Shown here: piece by piece, positions 30,290 through 40,143 of the stretch
Layout: every line of letters begins with the position of its first letter
Numbering within the stretch: position 1 is the stretch's first letter
Assembly (NCBI RefSeq): GCF_030384665.1
Contig: NC_083678.1
Location: 1,178,001 to 1,242,000 of the forward strand
DNA from: Lodderomyces elongisporus
Taxonomy: Eukaryota; Ascomycota; Pichiomycetes; Serinales; Debaryomycetaceae
DNA: 64,000 nucleotides
Direction: 5' to 3'
The notes under the pieces: generated by a model
Databases searched by the model: none
What the model was told of the DNA's origin: nothing
The model's input: only the letters and a program-made list of their open reading frames with translations
Program-made: the position numbers and the translations under genes

Positions 30290-32392
30290 TCTCTTTTTCC
30301 TTTTTCCTTTTTTCTATGCTTCTTTACTTAATTCACCTTTGAAAATGAAAAAAATTGGTAGAATTTGTAGTTGAAGACCTTTTCTTATAAAGGGAAGTAA
30401 AGTGGAAAGTATAAAAAATGGGTTTGGAGGTAATTAAAATTGGGAAATTATTCGAGGTTTTTATGTAAAACTATGCATGAGCTTGGAAGTAAAATAGGGA
30501 AGGAAATGAGATGCGGGGGGAGGGAGGGACGGCGTGAAAAGGATGCACTATTTCAAAAGAAAATTGCCAATAGCTGACGAGCAAGACTTTATTGGAAATG
30601 CTCATCTAAGATTTGTGGGGGAATGGATGTTATGAAAACTAAGAGGGCACAATCATAGGTTTGTGTTCGTCTTTGTTTGGGCGTGTGCTAGTGTGAACGG
30701 CAGAAGTGAACTGCAAAAATTTTCTTCTACGGCTGATCTCTATGCATTGCCATATGTATTGCTTTTCTGAATGTTTTCATTTAGCATCGTTGACATCCAT
30801 GTTCAATGTGTTTGTTTGTTTGTTTGTTTGTTTGGTGGCATGTGATATGCAAGCTGATTTGGCCAAGTTGCATTACCCGAGTTTAGTTCTAGCTTTGTTT
30901 CTTTGTCACATTTTATGTCACCTTTTCACTTTACACTAAAATTTTTGGTTTTTTTTTTCTTGGACAAATTTTATATGTCACTTTTTCTCGGGTATTTCAG
31001 TAAGCATAAACTAGTGCAATATATTTGCAAAATTACTGAGGAAGAGTGGCTAAAACAGAGCAATAGAGAAAGAGAGGTAGAACTTTTTCTTTTTTCTTGG
31101 AGAAATACCGAAAGAACAGGATGAATGGAAAAGGTGATGTTTCAACTTGTTTTTTCCTATTTCTTTTTCTTTTTCTTTTTCTTTTTACTAGGTGGGGGGG
31201 GGAGGGTCAGAAGCGGGTGGTCTTTAAAAATTCCAATTTCAATTAATATATTTTTTCTAAAATAAAAATAAAAAGCAATGGTTGTGGTTAAGAATTGAAG
31301 TTTGCAGAATCAAAACAGACTCGATGTATTGAATAGTGGGATTTATGTGCAATCCTATACGAAGTAATTAGCAATAAATTTTGATACTATGGTAAATTTA
31401 ACGAAGCAAGTTGTAGAAAAAAATAAATTTAAAATAGGCTTCGGTAACAATTACCCGCACTCAATTACGTTCTTTCGCCCCACCTCGCCCCCGCGCTGTT
31501 TGACGGCCTTTGTTTCCACGTTTTGTTTACTCGCTCTCCGCCCCATTCCTAATCATCAACAGCAGTACTTTCTTCACTCCAAGTCTAACTACTCCAATTC
31601 TGATACCCACCTCATTCACCACTACGAACAAATATATCACGTGAGAGCTAATATATATTTGAGAATGCAAGAAAGAAGAAGTTTCAAGATACAAACAACT
31701 AATCAATCCTCAAGCATTCAGAACTTGATAGAACAATTTGTGAGGTAATAATTCCTAATCAGTGATAAGGACCAACATCAATTATTAGTATTTAGATTTA
31801 TATTCAAGGAAAAAATCAACAACAATACCGTAAACAACGAATATAATTAGTTCTCTATTCAATATATAAACACTGCTTAAATAGTTTAGAGTGTGTGGCG
31901 AGATAGACTATTAGACAAAGATTTGAACAAAATGAAAGTAAAATTTGTAAACACATCTCTAGATCAATGGAAACGATATTTTAAGAGACAAGTGAGGCAA
32001 GAAACATTATAAACGGCTTGGGTAACTCATTTTGTGTAAACATTATTCACAACAACTCAAGGTAATACAAAACTATTAACCAGATGAAAAAAAAAAAAAA
32101 ACTACACGGCTGAACATAATGTATGTGTATATGAATATACACATATTAAAGGGAGAGTGTATATCTTTTTAGCTATTTACAATAGATTCAAATTACACAT
32201 TCTGTTCCCTTTCTATTTCTTTTTCCTTTTCCTTTTCAGTTTTTTTTTCTAAAAATAAATCAATTCATCGTATACAATCATTCTAAAACTCATTTCATTT
32301 CATCCGTTACTTAAAAGTAATAGTGTCCCGCCCCGCCCCCTTCATTCTGCCAAAAAAAAAAAACAAACAATTTACAGGACAATAATACTTTT
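30290..32392. other. Upstream region of GIT copy B
   Basis: 2.1 kb without a supported gene. A CACGTG box at 31638-31643 lies 1.35 kb upstream of copy B. The 119-codon frame at 31389-31748 covers less AT-rich sequence but has no recognisable domain; I leave it uncalled. G-rich runs near 30515-30530 and 31192-31205. Confidence 0.5.
31638..31643 (+). promoter_or_regulatory. CACGTG E-box upstream of GIT copy B
   Basis: Core Pho4/Cbf1 site (aTCACGTGAg context). The flanking T on the 5' side favours Cbf1 over Pho4, so its role in phosphate control is uncertain. Confidence 0.3.
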
Positions 32393-33499
32393 TCAATTCT
32401 TTCTCCATTCGACAGCGTATTTCAATTCTTCACCGGCTTTGAATGGCACAACATCAACATCACCATTTCCAATGACTTCAGGAACTTGGTTTTTCCTCTC
32501 AACTAGCCAGCACGATTCATGAGCATGTTTATCCAAAATCTCCTTTTTCAATCCATAAAACTTGATTCCATTCTCGCCAATAAATTTCTTCAAGTTTTCC
32601 AACTTGCCTTGCTTATCAAAAATCTCAGCAACATAGCCAACAGCATTTGACTGCGTATAAACTCCAGCACACACTCCAACATGTACTTGCTTTTTGTGGA
32701 TGGGGTGTGGTGCTGAATCTGAGCCGAAAAAGAACCATGGCTCACCACTTGTGGCCGCGTCAACTAATGCCCTACGGTCCTTTTGAAACTTGGCCACTGG
32801 TTTACAGAAATTGATTGGATTACCTGCCCAGTTGTCAATGATCAAATAAAGATGGTGTGCAGTGATGGTTGCTGCAATGGTTATTTCGTTGCTAGTCTCA
32901 CCGTTTGAGCTATTTTTTGTAAGATTGAGTTCACGCACCAAGTCAATAGCTTCATGAGTGGTACAATGCTCCAAAATGATTTTGAGTTTGGGGAAATCAG
33001 CATGGAGTTTACGCAATGCTGGAAGGAATTTGGGCTCAGCATTTATAACATTTATATCGTCTCCATCTTCATCTTCACCACCACCTGGCTTCTCACCATG
33101 CAAATTAAGAACAAGTCCCAACTCTTGCATCTTGCTGAAAATAGGGTAAAAAGAACTAAAGTCATTTGGATCAACGCCAAATTTGGAATTTGTTGTCACA
33201 CCAGCAGGATAACATTTGATTCCATGGATAATGTCTTTGCATGACTCTAGTAATTCTGGCGTAAGTTCTTTACACAAGTATAACGACATAAGAAATGTAG
33301 TATCTGGGGCCAAGGATTGCAACTGTGCATGATACGATTCTACTTGCTCCTTTGTAGTGACTGGAGGAACAAGGTTGGGCATAACGTAACATATGGAGAC
33401 ACCACCCGAGTGCACAGTTGGGGTAATAAGTTTGCACATTGCCCCATCTCTCAAGTGGACGTGCATATCTGCTGTAGTTCCCAAGTTGATTTCAGTCAT
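32393..33499 (-). CDS. URA4: Dihydroorotase
   Basis: Third step of pyrimidine synthesis: N-carbamoyl-aspartate to dihydroorotate. Stand-alone type of the amidohydrolase family, 368 residues (yeast Ura4, 364). Metal ligands are visible: His13 and His15 in MHVHLRDG, Lys95 (IKCYPAG, the carboxylated lysine), His134 (LNLHGE), His178 (ILEHCTTHEA), and the catalytic Asp261 in GSDSAPHP. The start ATG is four residues upstream of the conserved core (MTEINLGTTADMHVH). Downstream spacer is A-rich. Confidence 0.97.
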   Translation of the reverse strand: MTEINLGTTADMHVHLRDGAMCKLITPTVHSGGVSICYVMPNLVPPVTTKEQVESYHAQLQSLAPDTTFLMSLYLCKELTPELLESCKDIIHGIKCYPAGVTTNSKFGVDPNDFSSFYPIFSKMQELGLVLNLHGEKPGGGEDEDGDDINVINAEPKFLPALRKLHADFPKLKIILEHCTTHEAIDLVRELNLTKNSSNGETSNEITIAATITAHHLYLIIDNWAGNPINFCKPVAKFQKDRRALVDAATSGEPWFFFGSDSAPHPIHKKQVHVGVCAGVYTQSNAVGYVAEIFDKQGKLENLKKFIGENGIKFYGLKKEILDKHAHESCWLVERKNQVPEVIGNGDVDVVPFKAGEELKYAVEWRKN

Positions 33500-34188
33500 T
33501 GTAATAGGTAGTTCCAGTTGCTCGTTATAGTCAAGGTGGTGATGGGAATAGTAGTGATGTATTTGATTCTGAGGTTATGCTATAAAGAATTAATCAAGTT
33601 TTCTTTTGAAACTTATCTGAAAAATTTTGACCCTTTTCGAGGAATTTTTTTTTTCTTTATTTTTTATTTTTTTTCAAATTTATTTTTTTTAAAAAATTTC
33701 TTTTTGTACGTTCTATATTTAAACCTTCTCCATATTTCAAACAAACTGGAGAACATTTATACCAAATGGATTTAGAGTAAAATACATTGTAATTGGCAAT
33801 GATGATAATTAGAAAAGAGATATATTACTTCAAATTCTATGAAGAACAAAACATAAAGCAAACAATCGTATATTTAAAGCAGTTAAAGGATATACAACGA
33901 AATATAACTATACTCGACCCTTTCAACTTCGAAGCAAAATAATAAAACCGAAAGTAAAATTGATTAAATAGATCAATAAAAAAATAAATAAATAAATAAA
34001 AAAATAAAAAAATAAATAAAAAAACACACCGAAACATATTTTCACGCTTACTCACACCACCTCAGTTCAACTCCAATATACCCAACTTTTGAGTCAATTA
34101 CTTAGCTCAACTTACTTCACTGTGTGTTGGGTATTTTCTGATTTCTTCAATATCTCAATTTATATTTATTTGAAATCACTACTTCTCC
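33500..34188. other. URA4 promoter region
   Basis: T-rich then A-rich spacer with AAAT repeats near 33975-34025. No gene; no CGG-N6-CCG Ppr1-like site seen. Confidence 0.5.
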
Positions 34189-34512
34189 TTAGATTCCACT
34201 ATCAATGACACTTTTGATCGAGCTGGGGTCGGGTCCAACAACTTTATCAATCAATTTACCCTTTTTGAAAAACAAAGTGGTTGGAATCAGATTGACAGAA
34301 TAGTCACTGGCCAATTCCATATCTTTCTCAATATTACACTTGTAAAATTTAACCTTCTTACTCTGATTTTCATACAAGGACGAATACTCGTCCAACTTGT
34401 CATTCATGTCGGTGCAATGCGTGCAGTCGTCGAAAAAATCAAGAACAATCATGTCACTAGAGTTTTGAAGTGCTGAAGTGAATTGTTGTTTGGAACTAAT
34501 GTGTTCAATCAT
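34189..34512 (-). CDS. Thioredoxin-fold protein with CTHC centre
   Basis: 107-residue single-domain thioredoxin-like protein. It has thioredoxin length and order: strand (MIVLDFF), active-site CxxC at Cys30-Cys33, YKCNIEKDMELASDYSV, and the cis-Pro at residue 77 (LIPTTLFFKKGK). The usual WCGPC is replaced by DDCTHC: both Cys are kept, but Trp is replaced by Asp and Gly-Pro by Thr-His. Pro-His or similar pairs raise redox potential in oxidising relatives (DsbA has CPHC), so it may not be a simple reductase; this is inference. It may be a clade-specific divergent paralogue. No signal peptide, so cytosolic or nuclear is likely. Confidence 0.82.
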   Translation of the reverse strand: MIEHISSKQQFTSALQNSSDMIVLDFFDDCTHCTDMNDKLDEYSSLYENQSKKVKFYKCNIEKDMELASDYSVNLIPTTLFFKKGKLIDKVVGPDPSSIKSVIDSGI

Positions 34513-35382
34513 TTTCGTGGAATAAAATTTAACTGGGGAAGTAGTATCTGTAGGTTTTCGTGATGATGGTGATGGTAGTGATAATGTTGATGATAATGTT
34601 GAAGGAATATAGTAGAGATACTGGATGGATTTTATATCGACTGGAATTGAGAATTGAATCTATAATTAACAAAAGAGATTGTAAAAAGATGCAAGGCAAT
34701 TAAGGATAGAGTGGAAACAGGTAAATACATAATTGAAGCACACTCATGTATCATCTTTAATAGTTTGTTGAGGTGGTATGGGCCATGAATTGTTCAAGAT
34801 CATTAGTTAGCCGTGATCGATACAACCTTTTAATCAATCTCGTGCCCCATTTTCTTTTTCTATCAGAAATATCAGCTTCATCATGCATCCTTGCATTTGT
34901 TAGTCTATTGTGCACATTTTTTTTTGTTTTGTTTTCCTTCTATTTAACCCCCCTCTTTAAGAATCAAGTTTGCTTACTTGATGTTGCATTGGATTGAAGT
35001 TGTTGACCCACGAAAAAAAAATTCAAAAGGGGTCCACCATTTTAGGTGGTTGCTCCACTATTGTGCGCACATGAAGTGGATTCCGTCGACGGAATTTCAT
35101 GGACTGGTAAGAATAAGACACTCATCTCGTGCGCACCGCTCCATCAGCACCCCTTTGATCAAGCACGAAGCTGCAGAATTAGAAACATAAGCAATAGCAA
35201 CAGCAACAGCAATAGCATACGCATCTCCTCCACCACCACCGACAAACAAACAAACAATAAACAGGAGTTAATCATTGCTCTGTCAAACATCTTCCAACTG
35301 ATTGTCTTTGTTAGAGCAACTAACAGATATAACTTAAAAAAAAAGTCAATAGTCTAGCGCCACAGAATATTTATTCTCGATA
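34513..35382. other. Divergent spacer upstream of DIB1
   Basis: No gene accepted; frames at 34773-35357 overlap promoter-like sequence. Contains a GATGAT/GGTGAT repeat (34560-34600), the inverted repeat CCACC/GGTGG (about 35035-35050), a TGTGCGCACA palindrome (about 35062-35071) and the 16-bp palindrome at 35080-35095. Confidence 0.5.
35080..35095. promoter_or_regulatory. 16-bp perfect palindrome with CCG-N4-CGG core
   Basis: ATTCCGTCGACGGAAT, 288 bp upstream of DIB1. The everted CCG-N4-CGG spacing is typical for a Zn2Cys6 dimer (Leu3-type spacing). Binding factor unknown. Confidence 0.5.
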
Positions 35383-35829
35383 ATGGGCTCAGTGTTTCTT
35401 CCACACTTGAAGACTGCATGGCATGTTGACCAAGCCATTCTTTCAGAAGATGATCGTGTTGTAGTGATACGTTTTGGCCGAGAAGAGGAAACAGAATGCA
35501 TGATTCTAGACGAAATCCTTTATTCAATCTCGGAAAAGATCAAGAACTTTGGTGTCGTATACTTGGTGAATCTTGATCGTGTTCCAGACTTTAATCAAAT
35601 GTATGAACTAGACCAAAATCGACGAGAGCCATATACATTGATGTTTTTCTATCGAAATAAACATATGCTAGTTGATTTTGGTACCGGTAACAATAACAAG
35701 TTAAATTTTCCCATCTACGACAAGCAAGAGTTGATTGATATTATAGAAACCGTGTATCGTGGTGCAAGAAAGGGCAAGGGATTGGTGATGAGTCCCAAGG
35801 ACTATAGTCGAGTAGCAAAAAATATATAG
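35383..35829 (+). CDS. DIB1: U5 snRNP / tri-snRNP thioredoxin-fold protein Dib1
   Basis: Essential component of the U4/U6.U5 tri-snRNP that leaves at spliceosome activation. 148 residues (yeast 143; human TXNL4A 142). The family sequence runs from start to end: LPHLKTAWHVDQAIL, VVVIRFGREEETECM, VVYLVNLDRVPDFNQMYEL, PYTLMFFYRNKHMLVDFGTG, and YRGARKGKGLVMSPKDYS. It keeps the thioredoxin fold without a redox CxxC. The start MGSVFLPHL matches orthologues. Confidence 0.97.
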   Translation: MGSVFLPHLKTAWHVDQAILSEDDRVVVIRFGREEETECMILDEILYSISEKIKNFGVVYLVNLDRVPDFNQMYELDQNRREPYTLMFFYRNKHMLVDFGTGNNNKLNFPIYDKQELIDIIETVYRGARKGKGLVMSPKDYSRVAKNI

Positions 35830-36163
35830 ATAATTAAAGGCAAGTTTTGCGTAATCTAGTGAAATACATAGATGAAAGCAAAAAAAATAACAAATAGAAA
35901 GAACAAAAATACCCATAATCGTAGAGAATTGTAAAACAAAAAAGATCGAAGTTGTTAGCAACTTTTTAAACCTGTATAAAAATGTATAAAAATGTATAAA
36001 TTTTTTTTTTTAGAAAACTATAGAAAACTGTATAATAAATCAAAAAAAAAACAGAAGCTATCTGATACGAGCTGATCAATTCTCCCGTTTCTCTCTATTG
36101 TGTAGCATTTAAAAGCACAATGCATTCCACCTGCACTTCCAGCTAAACATTCATTCTATTAGT
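35830..36163. other. Convergent spacer DIB1/TFS1
   Basis: 3' flanks with a short ATGTATAAAA tandem repeat (about 35975-36000). No gene. Confidence 0.6.
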
Positions 36164-36970
36164 TTATGGGTCCTCATTTTGAGAGTAGTAAAAGTTAACA
36201 GCCAACAATTTGGAGTTTGGTGCTGCTTTCTTAATCCAGTCTCTAACACCAGAACCTGGAACATCGGTACCCCAGTTTCTTCTATCCTTTGGAGCTTCTG
36301 GCTTCTCAACATCTGGGTCTTGTTTGTACAATAAGAATACATATCTGTGCTTACCAGTCTTTGGTGGTGGACCTGGGCCAACGTATGGGAACAACTCATG
36401 GCCATCCTTGGCGTTGATGAAATGGCTAATACTGGCTTCACCACTTTCAGTCTTTGTATCTGGTAATTTCAAGTCAGTGACCAACCAGTGCAAGTATTCC
36501 GACCACTTGTGGTCAGTTCTTGATGGCGCATCTGGATCGGTAAAGACCAAAATAAATTTGTCGTCTGGACTGATGCTTTCAATCTTGCCGTCCTCTGTTG
36601 GCGAGTTCAAGGTCAATTGTATCTTTGGTGGCTCTTGAGTCGAGGCTTTAGCTAAAGTGTTACCCAAGGTGACCAATTCAGTGGGGCCGTATTCAATGGA
36701 TAACAAACCTTGAGTCTCAAACTCGTCAATGACATCGGGAATGATTTCATTTTTGGTGTATGATTCATCCAAGGATTGTGAAATAGTGATTAAAGTCATT
36801 TTGGAATTTCTATGCAGAGACGTATTAGAATTAACAAAGTGTGGTGTGTATATGCTAGTACGAAACTGTGGCTGTGATAAGTAAGTGAGATTTCTCTTTA
36901 AGGAAAAGTCAATTGGATGGGATCTATGTGATGATTGTTTGAATAGTCTTGAGCAACCTCTTCTAAACAT
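36164..36970 (-). CDS. TFS1: Phosphatidylethanolamine-binding protein (Tfs1-like), two possible starts
   Basis: PEBP/RKIP family; in yeast Tfs1 inhibits carboxypeptidase Y and the RasGAP Ira2. The domain has the anion-pocket marks FTDPDAPSR and TGKHRYVFLLY. Two starts are plausible. The ATG at 36799 gives a 211-residue protein (MTLITISQSLDES) that matches the usual start and has a good A-rich context (CCAAAATGA). The ATG at 36970 adds 57 residues rich in Arg, Ser and aromatic residues, with a single acidic residue at position 21 (RRGCSRLFKQSSHRSHP), which looks like a mitochondrial presequence and has a weak context (AGCTGATGT). Leaky scanning could yield both. Frame remains open to 37300 but that part is a GAAAAAG repeat and not credible. 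Family call is firm; N-terminus is not. Confidence 0.88.
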   Translation of the reverse strand: MFRRGCSRLFKQSSHRSHPIDFSLKRNLTYLSQPQFRTSIYTPHFVNSNTSLHRNSKMTLITISQSLDESYTKNEIIPDVIDEFETQGLLSIEYGPTELVTLGNTLAKASTQEPPKIQLTLNSPTEDGKIESISPDDKFILVFTDPDAPSRTDHKWSEYLHWLVTDLKLPDTKTESGEASISHFINAKDGHELFPYVGPGPPPKTGKHRYVFLLYKQDPDVEKPEAPKDRRNWGTDVPGSGVRDWIKKAAPNSKLLAVNFYYSQNEDP

Positions 36971-38687
36971 CAGCTTGAAAGGAAAAAGGAAAAAGAAAAG
37001 AAGAGGAAAAAGGAAAAAGAAAAGAAGAGGAAAAAGGAAAAAAAAAAAGGAAAAGGGAAAGGAAATGAAGAGGAAAAAGGAAAGGAGAAAAAAAAAAGGA
37101 GTTGAGTAAATTGAAATGTAGAAGAAAAAGGTTGGGGATGGCAATTGGTATTTAACTTGCAAAGGTAGGGAGGCTTGTTGGCGAATTGAGTTGGGATTCT
37201 CTTTGTCTTCCTTACACACTCGCACTAATTTTATTTTTTTGGGGTTCGATTTCACAGTTATATATGTGGAATGGAATAAAAGTACAAAAGGATAGGACAA
37301 ATGCTAACACCGAAAAGCAAGAGAGCAAAATAAAAGAAAACAAAGACAAAGAAAAAGCAAAAAGCAAAAATTGAAACCCAAACTGTGGAATTGGGCTCAA
37401 TTAATTAAGCAACGACTGATCCCGTGTGCAATGTAGTTGAATGAAACCATATAAGTTCTGACCCTTATGTCTATAAATGCTTGGGTGACATGTTCATGTA
37501 GCAATTAAAGTCGAAGCAAGGTGATTGAAGAATAAAAAAAAATATATATATTAATAAAGAATTACAAAGACAGCAATTGCTACACAAAACCCAAATGGAG
37601 ACAAGAAGGAATGGTTATGGACGGCATATCACAATTGATATTGTAAGCTTAGTAATCATTTGCTAAACCTTGGAAGACGACGGGTTTTTTTAAAAAAAGG
37701 ATGAAACTTTACGAGGTATTGTTGATGATAAGATTGAATGAGATATAACATAAAAATATATAGGAAAGTCCAATTCAATCCACGGCAACGGGAGATCAAC
37801 GACGTCATTGGATGGGGAATTGATTACCAAGGCAAAAGGAGTGAAAAGCAAGAAGGAAGGAAAAAAAAATGCCGCAACATTAAAATGTCTCAATGTCTGA
37901 ATGTTTCAATGTCGCACCCAATTTGTATCATGCGCTACCACTTTTGTATACACGACATCTCGTCATGCTTTTGCACCGAACGACACTAAATCCTTCCATT
38001 CCACCAAACTTACAAATTAGCGTTAGTGATGGATATAGTTTGAAAGAGTTGGAAAATGTAACGAGGGTCGCAACTGTAAAGTTTTCTACGGCAACATGTT
38101 ACAGATTGGATATAAAAAGAAAGATAGATTGGAGACAAACCGTTCAAATGAGAAAAAGAAACCTTTTTTTCTCGAAACTATTTATATATATATATTACAA
38201 TAAAGTTTACGTAGCACATTTTTTAAAATGTAATAGTACAAATATTTGGAACGCTTCCGGCTAAGCCTACTTTCTGACAAATCATGAAAAAAAAAAACAA
38301 AAAAATTACCAACCAACACCACAATTAGATATTCTGAACTTCGAGAAATGCTTGTGCAAGGTTCAGTCTATAATTTGATAGATTAAAAAGAAAAAAAACC
38401 ACAAAGCCGTAACTCCATCCGTTTCCATTCTTCTTTGGGATTTTTTTTTCTTGAAGCTTTGTTGACATTTTTCATTATCCTTTTGGGTCTCCTATATAGA
38501 AATTGGTTTCCGGATTTTGCTCAGAATAGTGGCAATTCCAATTAATGAAATTTTTGATATTCACGCAATTAACTGCAAACGATAGCAACATCAAATTAGT
38601 TGTGAACTCGGCCATCTGCATTCACACTGTGGAAAAAGAAATGATGATAATGTACACCAAGTATCCCGTTCCTTAGGCAACTTAATG
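36971..38687. other. TFS1 upstream spacer
   Basis: GAAAAAG-type purine repeat (36975-37105) directly upstream of the longer TFS1 start, then AT-rich sequence. A 123-codon frame at 37893-38264 has no recognisable domain and is not called. Confidence 0.5.
36975..37105. repeat. GAAAAAG/GGAAAAAG purine repeat
   Basis: Imperfect tandem repeat; pyrimidine-rich on the TFS1 sense strand, so it would form a C/T-rich leader. Confidence 0.8.
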
Positions 38688-39608
38688 TTATACCCATTGG
38701 TTCCCTGATTCATTTATTGCAGCTGGTTGTGTATCAGTTCCTATTTGCTGCTGCTGCTGTTGCTGTTGCTGTTCCTCTTCTTGTGGTTGTTGTGGCTCTG
38801 GCTGCTGATCTACTGCTTGTTGATGAGGTATCAGCTCTGTTTCTTGGTTTGGGTGTTTTGAGATATTGTGATTATCCTGCACCACCTGCTCTGTTTCATT
38901 TACCTGCTGCTGCTGTTGTTGTTGTTGTTGGGAGATTTGGTCCTGTGATTGTTGTGGAATTGGTTGACTTGATGTTGGTGGTGCTTGCTGCTGATGCTGC
39001 TGCTGCTGCTGCGGGTATTGACTGCCAACCACTTGATCCTCTTGAAACTGGGTCCGACTACTCAGGTTCAGCGGATCTGTGTTATTATGATTATTATATG
39101 ATTTTTTCGGCTTTTCTTCTTCTCTTGGTACAACATCAATCAAAAAGTCAAACATATCCGACCTTGTTAATGCGGCAGCAATATCTGATTTCTGTAATGT
39201 TCTTCGTTTATTCTCTTCCGCATGGATCCATGCTCTCATCGTCAACTCAGTAATGAAAATATCACACCCTTTGGCAAATAGAATGGGTGCTTCCGCACTA
39301 ATCATCTTGACATCTTGATCCGTCTTCATAACTTTTTTGATTCTAGCTAAAGGTAACTGATGTGATTTAAAGTCAAAGTTTGAATTTTCAATGTTGTTGA
39401 TTGTTTGCTGCCAATAATTCATAAGCATATCACGATGTACACCTTCTAAACCTTCTTGGACATTATGGAAAACATCACCAGGATCAGCTTGTTGCGCATA
39501 ATTGGCGGCCTCTGCTGCTTCTTGTGCCGCAAGAAGTTCTTCTTCATCAACAATGTTGGCTACATTTAACGGTGAACCAATTTCCTCTTCTAATTCGTGT
39601 TCATTCAT
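38688..39608 (-). CDS. HAP5: CCAAT-binding factor subunit Hap5
   Basis: NF-YC-type histone-fold subunit of the Hap2/3/5 complex that binds CCAAT and controls respiratory and, in Candida, iron genes. Residues about 60-83 carry the fungal Hap4-recruitment box ([17 protein letters not shown]), followed by the histone fold ([55 protein letters not shown]) to about residue 160. The C-terminal 140 residues are Gln-rich, a likely activation or disordered region, and include several long Gln runs. Length 306 compares with 242 in S. cerevisiae. Start is conserved enough (acidic helix follows). Confidence 0.96.
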   Translation of the reverse strand: MNEHELEEEIGSPLNVANIVDEEELLAAQEAAEAANYAQQADPGDVFHNVQEGLEGVHRDMLMNYWQQTINNIENSNFDFKSHQLPLARIKKVMKTDQDVKMISAEAPILFAKGCDIFITELTMRAWIHAEENKRRTLQKSDIAAALTRSDMFDFLIDVVPREEEKPKKSYNNHNNTDPLNLSSRTQFQEDQVVGSQYPQQQQQHQQQAPPTSSQPIPQQSQDQISQQQQQQQQQVNETEQVVQDNHNISKHPNQETELIPHQQAVDQQPEPQQPQEEEQQQQQQQQQIGTDTQPAAINESGNQWV

Positions 39609-40143
39609 TTCGTGTCAGTTATTATTATAAAAAAAGAAAAGAAAAGAAAAGAAAAAATAAACAAAATGGAGTGGTCGTAGATGCTTAGAATGACTGATTC
39701 AAAATCGCTCAATTTGAAACGAATAGTGAAAGGAAAAGAATTTAAATGTAAAGAACAAACAATAAAAACGTATTATCCAAGTTTGTTGTTCTTTTATTAT
39801 ATTTTCTTCCTCAATCAAAATACTTTAATTTCCAATTTGAACTTTTGGCTACTCTTTTTTGGTGGGTAGAGAGAGCAGTAAATAAAGGGTGGTTGTTTCT
39901 CGTGGTGGAAAATTTATTCCACCAGACCGACGTCGGACACGCGCGACTTTTTTTGCGACAAACATTCGTGACACTATTTTTTTCTCTCTTCTTGCGGGAG
40001 CTGTAAACTAGAGAGCACATAGTATCAAGGTAGGAAGTAGGAAGAGGTAAATAAATAGTAAAGATGATGACTTTAACATAACGATTAATAAATTTGTTTA
40101 AAGTTCAGCAAAGAACACATACTAAAAAAAGAATTCAATTATA
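39609..40143. other. HAP5/U5-40K divergent promoter region
   Basis: Contains the CCGACGTCGG palindrome (39927-39936) and CACGCGCGAC next to it. Otherwise A/T-rich. No gene. Confidence 0.5.
39927..39936. promoter_or_regulatory. 10-bp palindrome CCGACGTCGG
   Basis: CCG-N4-CGG, like the site upstream of DIB1, 208 bp upstream of the U5-40K-like gene. It also contains GACGTC (CRE-like). Confidence 0.4.

Noticed and set aside
31389..31748. 119-codon frame upstream of GIT copy B
   Set aside because: No domain, composition mixed, no homologue recognised; could be chance. It would need transcript evidence.
20606..32392. Centromere or transposon hypothesis for the long GIT spacers
   Set aside because: No long inverted repeats, terminal repeats, integrase or transposase fragments are visible; a dot plot would be the check.
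36971..37300. Further N-terminal extension of TFS1 with Phe-rich segment
   Set aside because: It encodes Phe/Leu/Pro repeats from the purine repeat on the opposite strand.
37893..38264. 123-codon frame in the TFS1 upstream spacer
   Set aside because: No recognisable motif; overlaps other short frames; left as spacer.
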